Source of the DNA: Methylopumilus sp003533095
GTDB taxonomy: Bacteria > Pseudomonadota > Gammaproteobacteria > Burkholderiales > Methylophilaceae
Direction of reading: 5' to 3'
Assembly: GCA_963977845.1 (NCBI GenBank)
Contig: CAXBPZ010000025.1
Coordinates: 1-14,732 of the forward strand
DNA length: 14,732 bases
Shown: positions 1-7,557 of the stretch, in pieces
How the letters are laid out: every line of letters begins with the position of its first letter
Position numbering within the stretch: the first letter of the stretch is position 1
The notes under the pieces: model-generated
What the model was told of the DNA's origin: nothing
The model's database searches: none
What the model saw: the letters and a program-made list of their open reading frames with translations, nothing else
Program-made: the position numbers and the translations under genes

Positions 1-655
1 CTAGCATCGCAAAACTTGCAGAAACACCGCCCATTGTAGGATCGGTGAGAATTGAAAAGTAAGGCAATTTAGCATCACTTAATTTAGTTAAGGCTGCACT
101 AGTTTTTGCCATTTGCATAAGTGATAGTAATCCTTCTTGCATGCGAGCCCCACCACTAGCTGAGACACAAACAAACGCTGCTTTTGATTTAATAGCAGCT
201 TGTATGCCACGTACAAATTTTTCACCTACGACTGAACCCATGGATCCACCCATAAACTTAAATTCAAAAGCTGCAACTACCACAGGCTTGCCATCCATTA
301 AGCCTTGCATCACTACCATGGCATCTTTTTCATTGAGATCTTTTTGTGATGATTTAATTCGCTCAGCGTAGCTTTGGGTATCGTTAAATTTTAAGGAATC
401 TAAAGGCTGAATTTGTGCGCCAATTTCTTTTCTTTTTTCTTTATCTAAAAGGGTGTCAATTCTTGCGCGTGCTGAAATTCGGTTATGAAAAGAACATTTC
501 GGACAAACTTCCATGTTTTGTTCAAGATCTGTTCGGTATAACACTGCCTGACATGAGGGGCATTTACACCACAAACCCTCAGGAATATTTTTTTTAGATA
601 CACCGCCAACAATGCGCTTTATTTTTGGAGGTATGACGTCTTTTAACCAGCTCAT
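1..655 (-). CDS. accD: Acetyl-CoA carboxylase carboxyltransferase subunit beta, 3'-truncated by window edge
   Basis: The beta subunit of the carboxyltransferase half of acetyl-CoA carboxylase; with AccA it moves CO2 from carboxybiotin to acetyl-CoA to make malonyl-CoA for fatty acid synthesis in the cytoplasm. The visible 218 residues begin MSWLKDVIPPKIKR and carry the family's N-terminal zinc ribbon, Cys32-x2-Cys35 and Cys51-x2-Cys54. The crotonase-fold core follows, with the glycine-rich stretches SASGGARMQEG (about 165-175) and PTMGGVSASFAML (206-218). The family is usually about 285-300 residues, so roughly the last quarter lies beyond position 1. The ATG at 653-655 has a GAGAG purine run 5 nt upstream. 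The gene follows trpA by 16 nt, a common betaproteobacterial trpFBA-accD arrangement, and is probably cotranscribed with it. Nothing seems broken in the visible part. Identification is firm. Confidence 0.97.
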   Translation of the reverse strand, partial: MSWLKDVIPPKIKRIVGGVSKKNIPEGLWCKCPSCQAVLYRTDLEQNMEVCPKCSFHNRISARARIDTLLDKEKRKEIGAQIQPLDSLKFNDTQSYAERIKSSQKDLNEKDAMVVMQGLMDGKPVVVAAFEFKFMGGSMGSVVGEKFVRGIQAAIKSKAAFVCVSASGGARMQEGLLSLMQMAKTSAALTKLSDAKLPYFSILTDPTMGGVSASFAML

Positions 656-672
656 ATATTCTCTCGACTCAT
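652..672 (-). other. Six-codon mini-ORF bridging trpA stop and accD start
   Basis: The trpA stop codon reads TAATG, so the last A of the stop is also the first base of an ATG at 670-672. That ATG opens six codons (M S R E N I) ending in TGA at 652-654. This TGA overlaps the accD ATG as ATGA. The arrangement could let terminating ribosomes restart and reach accD, giving translational coupling. It could equally be chance in a 16-nt AT-rich gap. The overlaps are plainly visible; any function is inference. Confidence 0.25.
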
Positions 673-1466
673 TAATTAACTGCTGTTCTTAATTCTTTCA
701 TTAACTTTGAAATATTTTCAATTAAATGCTCTTTATCAGAACTCTCAATTTCCTGAACCATACGACTTCCAACGACAACTGCGTCGGATATCTTCGCAAT
801 CTCTTTTGCGGTTGCAGCATCTCTCACACCAAATCCAACTCCGATCGGAAGGCCTGTTAATTCTCGGATGATGCCCACTTTAGATTTGACTTGTTCAATA
901 TCAATATTCGCTGCACCTGTCACGCCTTTCAGCGAGACATAATATAAAAATCCAGAAGCTTGTTCGATAATTAATTTTACTCTATCCAACTCTGTCGTTG
1001 GTGATAATAGAAAAATACTATCAATATTTTTTTCTTTAAGAAGTTTTGTAAATTGAATGCATTCTTCAGGTGGGTAATCTACCGTGATGATGCCATCTAC
1101 ATCAGATGCTTTTGCTTTATCTACAAAATTTTCTGCCCCAATCGCTTCGATTGGATTTGCATATCCCATGAGAATAATAGGAGTTTTAGTATCTTTTTCT
1201 CTAAAAGCTTTCACCATTTTAAATACGTGAGATAACCCTACGCTTTGCGCCAAAGCCCTTTCGCTCGCCCTTTGAATGGTGGGACCATCTGCCATCGGAT
1301 CTGAAAATGGAATGCCTAACTCGATCATGTCTGCACCTGCATCAACCAATGCATGTAATAGACTTACTGTTAAATCTGGGTGTGGATCGCCTGCCGTAAT
1401 ATAAGGAATTAAAGCTTTTTTATTTTTTTCTTTGAGCGCTTTGAACGTATTCGCAATTCTCGACAT
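672..1466 (-). CDS. trpA: Tryptophan synthase alpha chain
   Basis: The alpha subunit of tryptophan synthase splits indole-3-glycerol phosphate into indole and glyceraldehyde 3-phosphate; the indole is channelled to the TrpB active site. The 264-residue protein has the normal family length and a TIM-barrel pattern. The two catalytic acids sit at the standard numbering, Glu49 in IELGIPFSDP and Asp60 in MADGP. The late phosphate-binding glycine segment GVGFGVRD is also present. The ATG at 1464-1466 lies 7 nt after the trpB stop with no clear Shine-Dalgarno site (the leader is only A/T-rich), so translation is probably coupled to trpB. It is followed by accD. No odd features and no sign of transfer. 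Confidence 0.98.
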   Translation of the reverse strand: MSRIANTFKALKEKNKKALIPYITAGDPHPDLTVSLLHALVDAGADMIELGIPFSDPMADGPTIQRASERALAQSVGLSHVFKMVKAFREKDTKTPIILMGYANPIEAIGAENFVDKAKASDVDGIITVDYPPEECIQFTKLLKEKNIDSIFLLSPTTELDRVKLIIEQASGFLYYVSLKGVTGAANIDIEQVKSKVGIIRELTGLPIGVGFGVRDAATAKEIAKISDAVVVGSRMVQEIESSDKEHLIENISKLMKELRTAVN

Positions 1467-1473
1467 ATAAATT

Positions 1474-2676
1474 TTATAAATTGATATTTGAAATTTTAGC
1501 TACGGTATTAATATCTTTATCACCGCGGCCCGATAAATTAACTAGAATCACTTGATCAGACTTCATCGTTTTTGCAAGTTTTTCTGCATAAGCTAGAGCA
1601 TGGCTACTTTCAAGCGCTGGAATAATGCCTTCAGTCAAACATAAATTATGAAATGCCTCTAAAGCTTCTGAATCTGTTACAGCAACATATTCAGCACGTT
1701 TAATATCTTTTAACCAAGCATGCTCAGGACCTACACCAGGATAATCAAGGCCTGCTGATATAGAATGTGTTTCAATGATTTGTCCTTCTTCATTTTGCAT
1801 TAAATAAGTTCTATTCCCATGGAGAACACCGATAGGGCTATTGGCTGTTAAAGGTGCTGCGTGCTTTCCTGTTTCGATACCATGCCCTGCAGCCTCAACA
1901 CCAATTAATCGAACATCTGATAAATCAATGTAAGGATAAAAAATGCCCATTGCATTTGAACCGCCGCCCACGCATGCCACTACTGCATCAGGCTGTCGAC
2001 CAAGCATTTCATTCATTTGTGATTTACATTCCACACCCACAACTGAATTAAAGTCACGCACCATCATAGGATAAGGATGAGGTCCAGCTACTGTACCAAT
2101 GATATAAAAAGTCGTTGAAATATTGGTGACCCAATCTCGCATCGCTTCATTGAGCGCATCTTTTAAAGTTTTGGACCCGCTTTCTACAGGCACAACCTTC
2201 GCTCCAAGAAGTTTCATACGGTAAACATTAGGTGCTTGTCTTTTAACGTCTTCAGATCCCATGTAAACCACGCACTCAAGGCCTAGACGTGCAGAAATTG
2301 TTGCGGTTGCAACACCATGTTGCCCTGCTCCTGTTTCAGCAATAATGCGTGGTTTGCCCATTCGCTTCGCAAGAAGAGCTTGGCCCACAGTGTTATTCAC
2401 TTTGTGTGCGCCTGTATGATTTAAATCTTCTCGCTTTAAATAAATTTGCGCACCGCCTACTCGATCAGACCATCTTTTTGCATGGTAGATAGGGCTTGGA
2501 CGTCCCACAAAATGCTTTAGGTCATGATGAAATTCTGCAAGAAAGTCAGGGTCATGACGATACTTTTCATACATCACTCTTAATTCATCAAGTGCCTCAA
2601 TTAAGGTTTCTGCGACAAAGACCCCACCAAATGGACCAAAATGGCCTTTTTCATCTGGCATATCATACGGTTGCAT
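1474..2676 (-). CDS. trpB: Tryptophan synthase beta chain
   Basis: The PLP-dependent beta subunit condenses indole from TrpA with L-serine to give tryptophan. The 400-residue length is typical for TrpB1 of proteobacteria. The PLP Schiff-base lysine is Lys92 in HTGAHKVNN, equivalent to Lys87 of Salmonella. The catalytic glutamate is in IIAETGAGQHG (Glu114). The PLP phosphate loop GGGSNAMG lies at 237-244. The ATG at 2674-2676 is inside the last codons of trpF (14-nt overlap) and has an AAGGA ribosome binding site at 2685-2689, also within trpF, so the two are probably translationally coupled. trpF-trpB-trpA forms the late tryptophan block; trpE, trpG, trpD and trpC are not in this window, as is usual in Betaproteobacteria, where the pathway is split. 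Confidence 0.98.
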   Translation of the reverse strand: MQPYDMPDEKGHFGPFGGVFVAETLIEALDELRVMYEKYRHDPDFLAEFHHDLKHFVGRPSPIYHAKRWSDRVGGAQIYLKREDLNHTGAHKVNNTVGQALLAKRMGKPRIIAETGAGQHGVATATISARLGLECVVYMGSEDVKRQAPNVYRMKLLGAKVVPVESGSKTLKDALNEAMRDWVTNISTTFYIIGTVAGPHPYPMMVRDFNSVVGVECKSQMNEMLGRQPDAVVACVGGGSNAMGIFYPYIDLSDVRLIGVEAAGHGIETGKHAAPLTANSPIGVLHGNRTYLMQNEEGQIIETHSISAGLDYPGVGPEHAWLKDIKRAEYVAVTDSEALEAFHNLCLTEGIIPALESSHALAYAEKLAKTMKSDQVILVNLSGRGDKDINTVAKISNINL

Positions 2677-3286
2677 TTTGAGTTTCCTTTATAAATTCTT
2701 GAATTTTAAGAGCATTTTTAATGCCTTTTGATTCTTCTACGCCACCACTCACGTCAACGGCGTAAGGCTTCACTTTGTTTATGGCCTCTTTAACATTGCC
2801 TAAATTAAGGCCTCCTGCCAAAACAATTGGTTTAGAGAGCCCATGGGGAATTAAATTCCAATCAAATGTTTGACCTGTACCACCCTTGAGATATTCATGA
2901 GAAGCATCAAGCAATAAAGCTTCTGCGTCATAGAAATCATTAGCGTATTGTAGCAAATCTACCGAGGGTGAAACGGCAACGGCTTTGATATAAGGGAAAT
3001 TGAATTGCCTACAAAAATCAGGAGTTTCTTCTCCATGAAATTGTATAAGATTGATTAAACCAGATTCGATGATCTCTTTTATGTGGACTGAATCAGCATT
3101 TACAAAAAGGCCTACTTTAGTGACAAAAGGAGGCAATGTTCTAGCGATAGCTTTAAATGCATCAAAAGCAATATATCGTGGACTTTCTTTAAAAAATACA
3201 AAACCAAGAGCATCACAACCTGCATGAATAGCAGCGTTTGCATCTTCTAAACGCGTAATGCCACAAATTTTAGTACGAATTCTCAA
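2663..3286 (-). CDS. trpF: Phosphoribosylanthranilate isomerase, TTG start
   Basis: Catalyses the Amadori rearrangement of phosphoribosylanthranilate to CdRP, the third step from chorismate to tryptophan. At 207 residues it is a normal stand-alone TrpF. The general-base cysteine is Cys8 in TKICGIT and the general-acid aspartate is Asp127 in LLLDAS. The phosphate-binding ends VLAGGLN and VDVSGGVEESKG are intact. The start must be the TTG at 3284-3286: an in-frame TGA lies only a few codons upstream, no ATG or GTG lies between them, and the KICGIT motif has to stay close to the N-terminus. A GAG lies about 11 nt upstream as a weak ribosome site. The gene overlaps trpB by 14 nt at its 3' end and follows truA after 40 nt, the largest gap in the window. 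Confidence 0.97.
   Translation of the reverse strand: MRIRTKICGITRLEDANAAIHAGCDALGFVFFKESPRYIAFDAFKAIARTLPPFVTKVGLFVNADSVHIKEIIESGLINLIQFHGEETPDFCRQFNFPYIKAVAVSPSVDLLQYANDFYDAEALLLDASHEYLKGGTGQTFDWNLIPHGLSKPIVLAGGLNLGNVKEAINKVKPYAVDVSGGVEESKGIKNALKIQEFIKETQNATV
2685..2689 (-). promoter_or_regulatory. trpB ribosome binding site inside trpF
   Basis: AAGGA on the minus strand, 8 nt before the trpB ATG and within the trpF coding sequence. It supports the chosen trpB start and the 14-nt overlap of the two genes. A Shine-Dalgarno of this quality is uncommon in this window. Confidence 0.7.
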
Positions 3287-3316
3287 TGTGAAATAAACTC
3301 AAAATTAAAGATAGAC

Positions 3317-3322
3317 ATTATA
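3317..3322 (-). promoter_or_regulatory. Candidate promoter -10 box for trpFBA-accD
   Basis: A perfect TATAAT on the minus strand in the 40-nt truA-trpF gap. The best -35 at normal spacing (16-17 nt) is a weak TTAAGC or TTTAAG at the end of truA. A perfect TTGACA lies at 3353-3358 but is 30 nt from the TATAAT, too far for an ordinary sigma-70 pair. If the TATAAT is used, transcription would start near 3309 and leave a leader of a little over 20 nt before the trpF TTG, with no room for a trp attenuator. AT-rich DNA gives TATAAT by chance, so confidence is modest. Confidence 0.35.
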
Positions 3323-3326
3323 AAGA

Positions 3327-4133
3327 TTAACGATCTTGGCTTAAACGATTATTGTCAAAAATATTGACGGTTCGATGCGTAAAAGGGAATGCAAAGCTCG
3401 CATCATAATCAACCCCAGATAAATAAAGGCCATGAGGAGAAAATGTAGGGGGAGATTTTGTCCTATCTTTTGATAGCAACAACTCTCTAATGTAATCACT
3501 TGGATAATTCCCTTTTCCAATATACAAAATAGCACCCATCATATTTCTAATTTGATGGTGCAGAAAACCATTAGCAGAAAATTTAAAAAGATAAAATGGA
3601 TGAAAATTTTCAATAGATGTGCGAGTCATTATTCTGACAGGACTTTTAGCTTGGCATTCTGAAGACCGAAACGCACTAAAATCATGTTCACCTTCAAAAT
3701 ATTGAATGGCCTCTTTCATTTTATTAAGATCAAGCTCATCATGAATCCAGCCTGCTTTATTAGCCCATAGGGCGGAAGGAAAAGAAGCGTTATAAACCAA
3801 GTACTCGTAATGACGCTGTGTGGCTGAATAACGCGCATGAAAAGTATCATCAACTTTTTTTGCCCATAAAACTCGAATAGAGAGTGGCAGAAAAGCATTA
3901 ACACCTCTTACCCAAGCATTCATTGGTCTTTCAATTATTGTTTCAAAATGAACAATTTGAATTAACGCATGAACCCCAGTATCAGTCCGACCCGAAGCAA
4001 AAGTATCTAATTTTTCATGCGCAATATTTTCAAGTGCTTTTTCAATTTCACCTTGAATAGAATCAACATCATTCTGCTTTTGCCAACCAGAATAATTAGA
4101 TCCGTCATATTCAATACATAGTGCGATTTTCAT
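3327..4133 (-). CDS. truA: tRNA pseudouridine(38-40) synthase TruA
   Basis: Converts uridines 38, 39 and 40 in the anticodon stem-loop of many tRNAs to pseudouridine. The 268-residue length matches the family. The N-terminus has the typical IEYDGSNYSGWQ, followed by the catalytic motif ASGRTDTGVHA with nucleophile Asp51. The later HHQIRNMMGAIL helix and the PHGLYLSGVDYD motif near the C-terminus are both present, so both halves of the pseudo-duplicated fold are intact. The ATG at 4131-4133 is 7 nt after the stop of the upstream membrane-protein gene, without a visible Shine-Dalgarno site. The position between fimV and trpF is the familiar betaproteobacterial one, apart from the extra membrane gene. 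No oddities. Confidence 0.98.
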   Translation of the reverse strand: MKIALCIEYDGSNYSGWQKQNDVDSIQGEIEKALENIAHEKLDTFASGRTDTGVHALIQIVHFETIIERPMNAWVRGVNAFLPLSIRVLWAKKVDDTFHARYSATQRHYEYLVYNASFPSALWANKAGWIHDELDLNKMKEAIQYFEGEHDFSAFRSSECQAKSPVRIMTRTSIENFHPFYLFKFSANGFLHHQIRNMMGAILYIGKGNYPSDYIRELLLSKDRTKSPPTFSPHGLYLSGVDYDASFAFPFTHRTVNIFDNNRLSQDR

Positions 4134-4140
4134 AAAATGT

Positions 4141-4764
4141 TTAAAAGTAAAAAATGAAACAAAATGTCATTGTTAACATAAAAAAAATCGTTATCTTAGA
4201 TAATAAATTAACCCTCTCTTCTTTAATCTCAAGATAGGAATGTTTCTTATCAATTTTATTGCTTGAATATAAAAGCAAGGAAGATAAATCATTAAAGTTA
4301 AAACGTAATTGACGCTTTAATTGAAAAGTCTTTACATACTCTATCGTCAAATAAAGACGCACGGCAAATCGCTTTGCATCAAAACCCATTGGTTTTAAGG
4401 GTTTAAATATAAAATAAAAAGTCTCAATTAAAGTTTGATAGCTCATCAATGAAACCATGATGGAAATCACAGCCACAGAATTAATGAGACGCATGATTTG
4501 AGTCGCACCTAAGAAAATGCCCTCAAAAGAAGGAGATAAGTACGGCCAAAGTACTATATATTCACCCGGCGTATTAAATACATATAAAAAAAAGGTAATA
4601 ATAAGAAAAAATTTTAGCTTGAAAATAAGCTTAAGCATTGAGAACTTAATGCATAAAGAAATAGCAAAAATAAAAAGAAACAAGGAAAGGTTAAAAATAA
4701 AATTAAATTTATTGATAAGTAATAAGGCACAAAAAACACTTATCAATTTAACTAATGCATGCAC
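4141..4764 (-). CDS. Small polytopic membrane protein, CbiQ/EcfT-like
   Basis: A 207-residue, very hydrophobic protein. Membrane-spanning stretches are visible at about 4-17, 22-39, 50-64, 93-108 and 189-207, with a basic loop at about 121-155. The segment around 117-145 (FIFKPLKPMGFDAKRFAVRLYLTIEYV) resembles the region in CbiQ/EcfT transmembrane subunits of energy-coupling-factor importers where a large helix pair begins. I do not see the Ala-Arg-Ser/Gly coupling motifs that contact the ATPases, and no EcfA ATPase or substrate-binding S component is nearby. The substrate and even the transport role are therefore unknown. The start is GTG at 4762-4764; an in-frame TAA three codons upstream rules out a longer form, and the nearby ATG at 4758-4760 is out of frame. 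It follows fimV by 21 nt and precedes truA by 7 nt. It could also be an unrelated AT-driven hydrophobic protein; the family call is tentative. Confidence 0.6.
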   Translation of the reverse strand: MHALVKLISVFCALLLINKFNFIFNLSLFLFIFAISLCIKFSMLKLIFKLKFFLIITFFLYVFNTPGEYIVLWPYLSPSFEGIFLGATQIMRLINSVAVISIMVSLMSYQTLIETFYFIFKPLKPMGFDAKRFAVRLYLTIEYVKTFQLKRQLRFNFNDLSSLLLYSSNKIDKKHSYLEIKEERVNLLSKITIFFMLTMTFCFIFYF

Positions 4765-4785
4765 GATAATTTAATAACTTTATAC

Positions 4786-6414
4786 CTAATCAGAATGAGT
4801 GGGCTTCTGATCTTTCTCTGATAAATTTATTTCAATACCAGATAAATCAATATCTTCTAGTGCACTATCTTGTTTTACTGGAGGTGTTTCAGATTTTTCT
4901 TTATTTAGATTAAGTGAATCAATCAGATTTTTTTGCTCTTGTTGTTTTTTAGTTTTAATTACGAAAAGCATAATTAAGATTACAAATAAAATACCTAGAA
5001 AAATAAATAGTCCACTTGATGATGAGACACTTGAAACTTCTTTATCAGCCGCCAGCTGAGCGTTAGCCTTTTCATCATTAGCACCATCAGATATCGACGA
5101 TTTGAAGGAAGCATCATGGGGTGCTTCGGAATCATTTTTACTAACTTCCATATCACTAGGTTTACTAATGAGAGAATTTAGATCGGGCTTAGACTCAACT
5201 TGTGGCGCTTTTGAAACTGAATCTTTTTCCTTGCTTGGCAAGTCTTTAGTTTGATTAACTTGCTTTGATTTTTCTTGAAGCTCAAACAAAGCCTGATTAG
5301 ATACAGCTAATATTTTTTTAGCATCTGCAAGCTCTTTTTCTAAAAGAGAAATTTTTTGTTCGGCATCTTTAATATTTTTCTCTAGGGCTGTTTTATCATC
5401 ATTGATTTGATTAATTTCTTTTTGAACAATTTCCTTACTATTTTTATCATTGCCTAGCGTATCCCCCGTCAACTTAATTCGTGGTGTAGGTGTGGTTGGT
5501 TGACTCTGAATAACGCTAGCTTCCGCAGTTTGACCTTCAGTCTTAGGAGTATTTATTTTTGGGCTATCTGCAACAGCTTCAGCAGTTTTGGTTCTAAAAT
5601 TATTCCACTGTGTAGATTGAATTTTGATTTCAGCAATAGCTTTAGCATGACTTAAATTCATAAAATCATCTTTTGTCGGTAACAGAATCTTCTGTCCAAC
5701 TTCTAAGCCATTAATATTTTTATTCGTAAAGGCTAACTCATTTAGATTGAAAATACCTATCACCATTTGCTCGGTTGTAATACCAGGTATCTTATTTTCA
5801 CGGGCAATTTTATAGATAGTATCTGTAGGTTTAACAGTTATTGATTTTGAAGAAGGATCCGATAACTTATTTTTATCTAAGGATTTAAGATTACTTTTGG
5901 TATCTTTTTCGAGAGCAATTTTGTTCTTGTCTATACTTTCCTTTGGTTCTTTTTTTTCACCCATAGAGAGCTGCTCAGTCTTATCTACAGTGACAATTTT
6001 CTCTTGCTGAATTATTGGGGTCTCTGGTGGATCAAGAAGAACTGTATATTCACGATAATTTCTTCCTTTAGCAGAATCCACTTGAATAAGTAAATCTAAA
6101 AATGGGTCTGGTACGGGCTGAGTACTTTTTAATTTTAGAACAGTAAGTCCTTTTTCATTTTTTTGTAATTCCACAGAGATATTGTTATGAATGGCGAGTC
6201 GTTCAATGCCTTGTGATTCATAATTCTCTTTTGAAGCCAAAGATGTTTGAAGTTTTGATGTGTCTTCTCCTGGCGTCAGCATTAATTCAATTTCAGCATT
6301 TAACGGCTGCCCTTGCGATGATGTCACTACAATTTTTCCTAATTGCAATGCTTGTGCCATCAACGGAAGTAACAATACACATAATAAAAATATTTTTTTA
6401 ATTTGTTTGCACAT
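4786..6414 (-). CDS. fimV: FimV/HubP-like LysM membrane protein, short form without C-terminal domain
   Basis: FimV/HubP proteins are polar inner-membrane organisers with a periplasmic peptidoglycan-binding part and a cytoplasmic TPR part; they act in type IV pilus assembly, twitching and polar protein placement. This 542-residue version has: a signal peptide with likely cleavage after AQA (residue 22); the FimV N-terminal domain starting LQLGKIVVTSSQGQPLNAEIEL; a LysM domain at about 191-247; a heptad-like Glu/Lys/Leu coiled coil at about 326-385; a Ser/Asp/Lys-rich linker; and one transmembrane helix at about 468-487. The cytoplasmic tail is only about 55 residues and ends soon after the acidic motif EDIDLSGIEINL (520-531). 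The TPR and conserved C-terminal FimV domain, usual in proteins of about 900 residues, are absent, and the next gene starts 21 nt on. The ATG lies 5 nt after the asd stop without a Shine-Dalgarno. The position asd-fimV-truA supports orthology. Confidence 0.88.
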   Translation of the reverse strand: MCKQIKKIFLLCVLLLPLMAQALQLGKIVVTSSQGQPLNAEIELMLTPGEDTSKLQTSLASKENYESQGIERLAIHNNISVELQKNEKGLTVLKLKSTQPVPDPFLDLLIQVDSAKGRNYREYTVLLDPPETPIIQQEKIVTVDKTEQLSMGEKKEPKESIDKNKIALEKDTKSNLKSLDKNKLSDPSSKSITVKPTDTIYKIARENKIPGITTEQMVIGIFNLNELAFTNKNINGLEVGQKILLPTKDDFMNLSHAKAIAEIKIQSTQWNNFRTKTAEAVADSPKINTPKTEGQTAEASVIQSQPTTPTPRIKLTGDTLGNDKNSKEIVQKEINQINDDKTALEKNIKDAEQKISLLEKELADAKKILAVSNQALFELQEKSKQVNQTKDLPSKEKDSVSKAPQVESKPDLNSLISKPSDMEVSKNDSEAPHDASFKSSISDGANDEKANAQLAADKEVSSVSSSSGLFIFLGILFVILIMLFVIKTKKQQEQKNLIDSLNLNKEKSETPPVKQDSALEDIDLSGIEINLSEKDQKPTHSD

Positions 6415-6419
6415 AAATT

Positions 6420-7538
6420 TTATTTAATAGATTGGATAAGTATTCTTAAAACACGTCTAAGCGGTTCCGCAGCACCCCAAAGCAATTGATCACCTACTGT
6501 AAAAGCTGAAATATACTCAGGCCCCATATTTAGTTTTCTAATTCTTCCCACAGGAATTGAAAGTTTTCCTGAAACTGCTGCAGGACTTAATTCTTTTATT
6601 GAAGCTTCTCGCTCATTCGGTATGAATTTAACCCATGCATTTGCACCACTAATAATTTGATTAATTTCTTCTATGGGAATATTCTTTTTCAATTTAATGG
6701 TTAACGCTTGGCTATGACAACGCATCGCACCGATCCGCACACATAGTCCCTCAATGACAATTGGATTTTCTTCTCGTCCAAGAATTTTATTGGTTTCAGC
6801 GGATCCTTTCCATTCTTCTTTACTTTGACCGTTATTTAAATCTTTATCAATCCAAGGAATTAGACTTCCTGCCAAGGGGACACCGAAGTTTTCAACAGGA
6901 AAGCCTTGCGAATTGATTGTAGAGGAAACATTACGATCAATATCTAAAATTGATGTCTTGGGGTCATCAATTAACTCTTTTGCGTATTTATAAACAACGC
7001 CCATTTGCGAAATAAGTTCTCTCATGTTTTGAGCGCCAGCACCACTTGCCGCTTGATAGGTCATCGATGAAACCCATTCGACAAGATCTTTCTTAAAAAG
7101 ACCATCGAGCGCTAATAACATTAGAGATACTGTGCAGTTTCCACCAATCCAATTTTTATTTCCATTTTTATATGCTTTTTGAATTAGATCATGATTTAAA
7201 GGATCTAAAATTATTACTGCATCTTTTTCCATTCTCAAAGATGAGGCCGCATCAATCCAATGCCCCTGCCATTGAGCTCTTCTTAATTTGGGATATATAT
7301 CAGAGGTGTAATCGCCGCCTTGACATGAAAGAATGATATCCATTGTTGCGAGCTCATTAATGTCATACGCATCTTTTAAGGTGCTATCTCCTCCAGAAAA
7401 AGATGGGGCTGCACTACCCGTCTGTGAAGTAGAAAAGAAAGTTGAGTCAAACTCTTTAAAATCATTTTCCTCTTGCATTCTTTGCATAAGGACTGAGCCT
7501 ACCATCCCTCTCCACCCTACAAAACCAACTCGAATCAT
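6420..7538 (-). CDS. asd: Aspartate-semialdehyde dehydrogenase
   Basis: Reduces L-4-aspartyl phosphate to aspartate semialdehyde with NADPH, the branch-point precursor of lysine, diaminopimelate, threonine and methionine. With the ATG at 7536-7538 the protein is 372 residues, the length of the proteobacterial type. The N-terminal nucleotide-binding motif is VGFVGWRGMVGS. The catalytic cysteine in GGNCTVSLML is then Cys135 and the histidine in GAMRCHSQAL is His274, the same numbers as in E. coli. A TTG codon directly in front (7539-7541) could start translation one residue earlier, but the AGGA at 7545-7548 is 6 nt from the ATG and only 3 nt from the TTG, so ATG is chosen. The gene follows leuB by 19 nt and precedes fimV by 5 nt, the standard betaproteobacterial leuB-asd-fimV order. 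Confidence 0.97.
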   Translation of the reverse strand: MIRVGFVGWRGMVGSVLMQRMQEENDFKEFDSTFFSTSQTGSAAPSFSGGDSTLKDAYDINELATMDIILSCQGGDYTSDIYPKLRRAQWQGHWIDAASSLRMEKDAVIILDPLNHDLIQKAYKNGNKNWIGGNCTVSLMLLALDGLFKKDLVEWVSSMTYQAASGAGAQNMRELISQMGVVYKYAKELIDDPKTSILDIDRNVSSTINSQGFPVENFGVPLAGSLIPWIDKDLNNGQSKEEWKGSAETNKILGREENPIVIEGLCVRIGAMRCHSQALTIKLKKNIPIEEINQIISGANAWVKFIPNEREASIKELSPAAVSGKLSIPVGRIRKLNMGPEYISAFTVGDQLLWGAAEPLRRVLRILIQSIK

Positions 7539-7544
7539 CAAATA

Positions 7545-7548
7545 TCCT
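7545..7548 (-). promoter_or_regulatory. asd ribosome binding site deciding the start
   Basis: AGGA on the minus strand in the 19-nt leuB-asd gap. Its 6-nt spacing fits the ATG at 7536-7538 better than the adjacent TTG at 7539-7541, so it selects the 372-residue start. Confidence 0.6.
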
Positions 7549-7557
7549 ATTCTTTAA

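Noticed and set aside
141..371. Plus-strand open frame opposite accD
   Set aside because: The minus strand encodes the conserved AccD core with all expected motifs; this frame is a shadow with no recognisable domain.
3353..3358. Perfect TTGACA as the -35 of the TATAAT at 3317-3322
   Set aside because: The spacing is 30 nt instead of about 17, and the hexamer is explained as codons for the Phe-Asp-Asn of TruA.
4517..4774. An 85-codon plus-strand open frame antisense to the EcfT-like gene
   Set aside because: Its translation is Lys/Ile/Asn-rich low complexity produced by the complement of a Leu/Phe-rich membrane gene. It resembles no family I know, and the minus-strand gene explains the DNA better.
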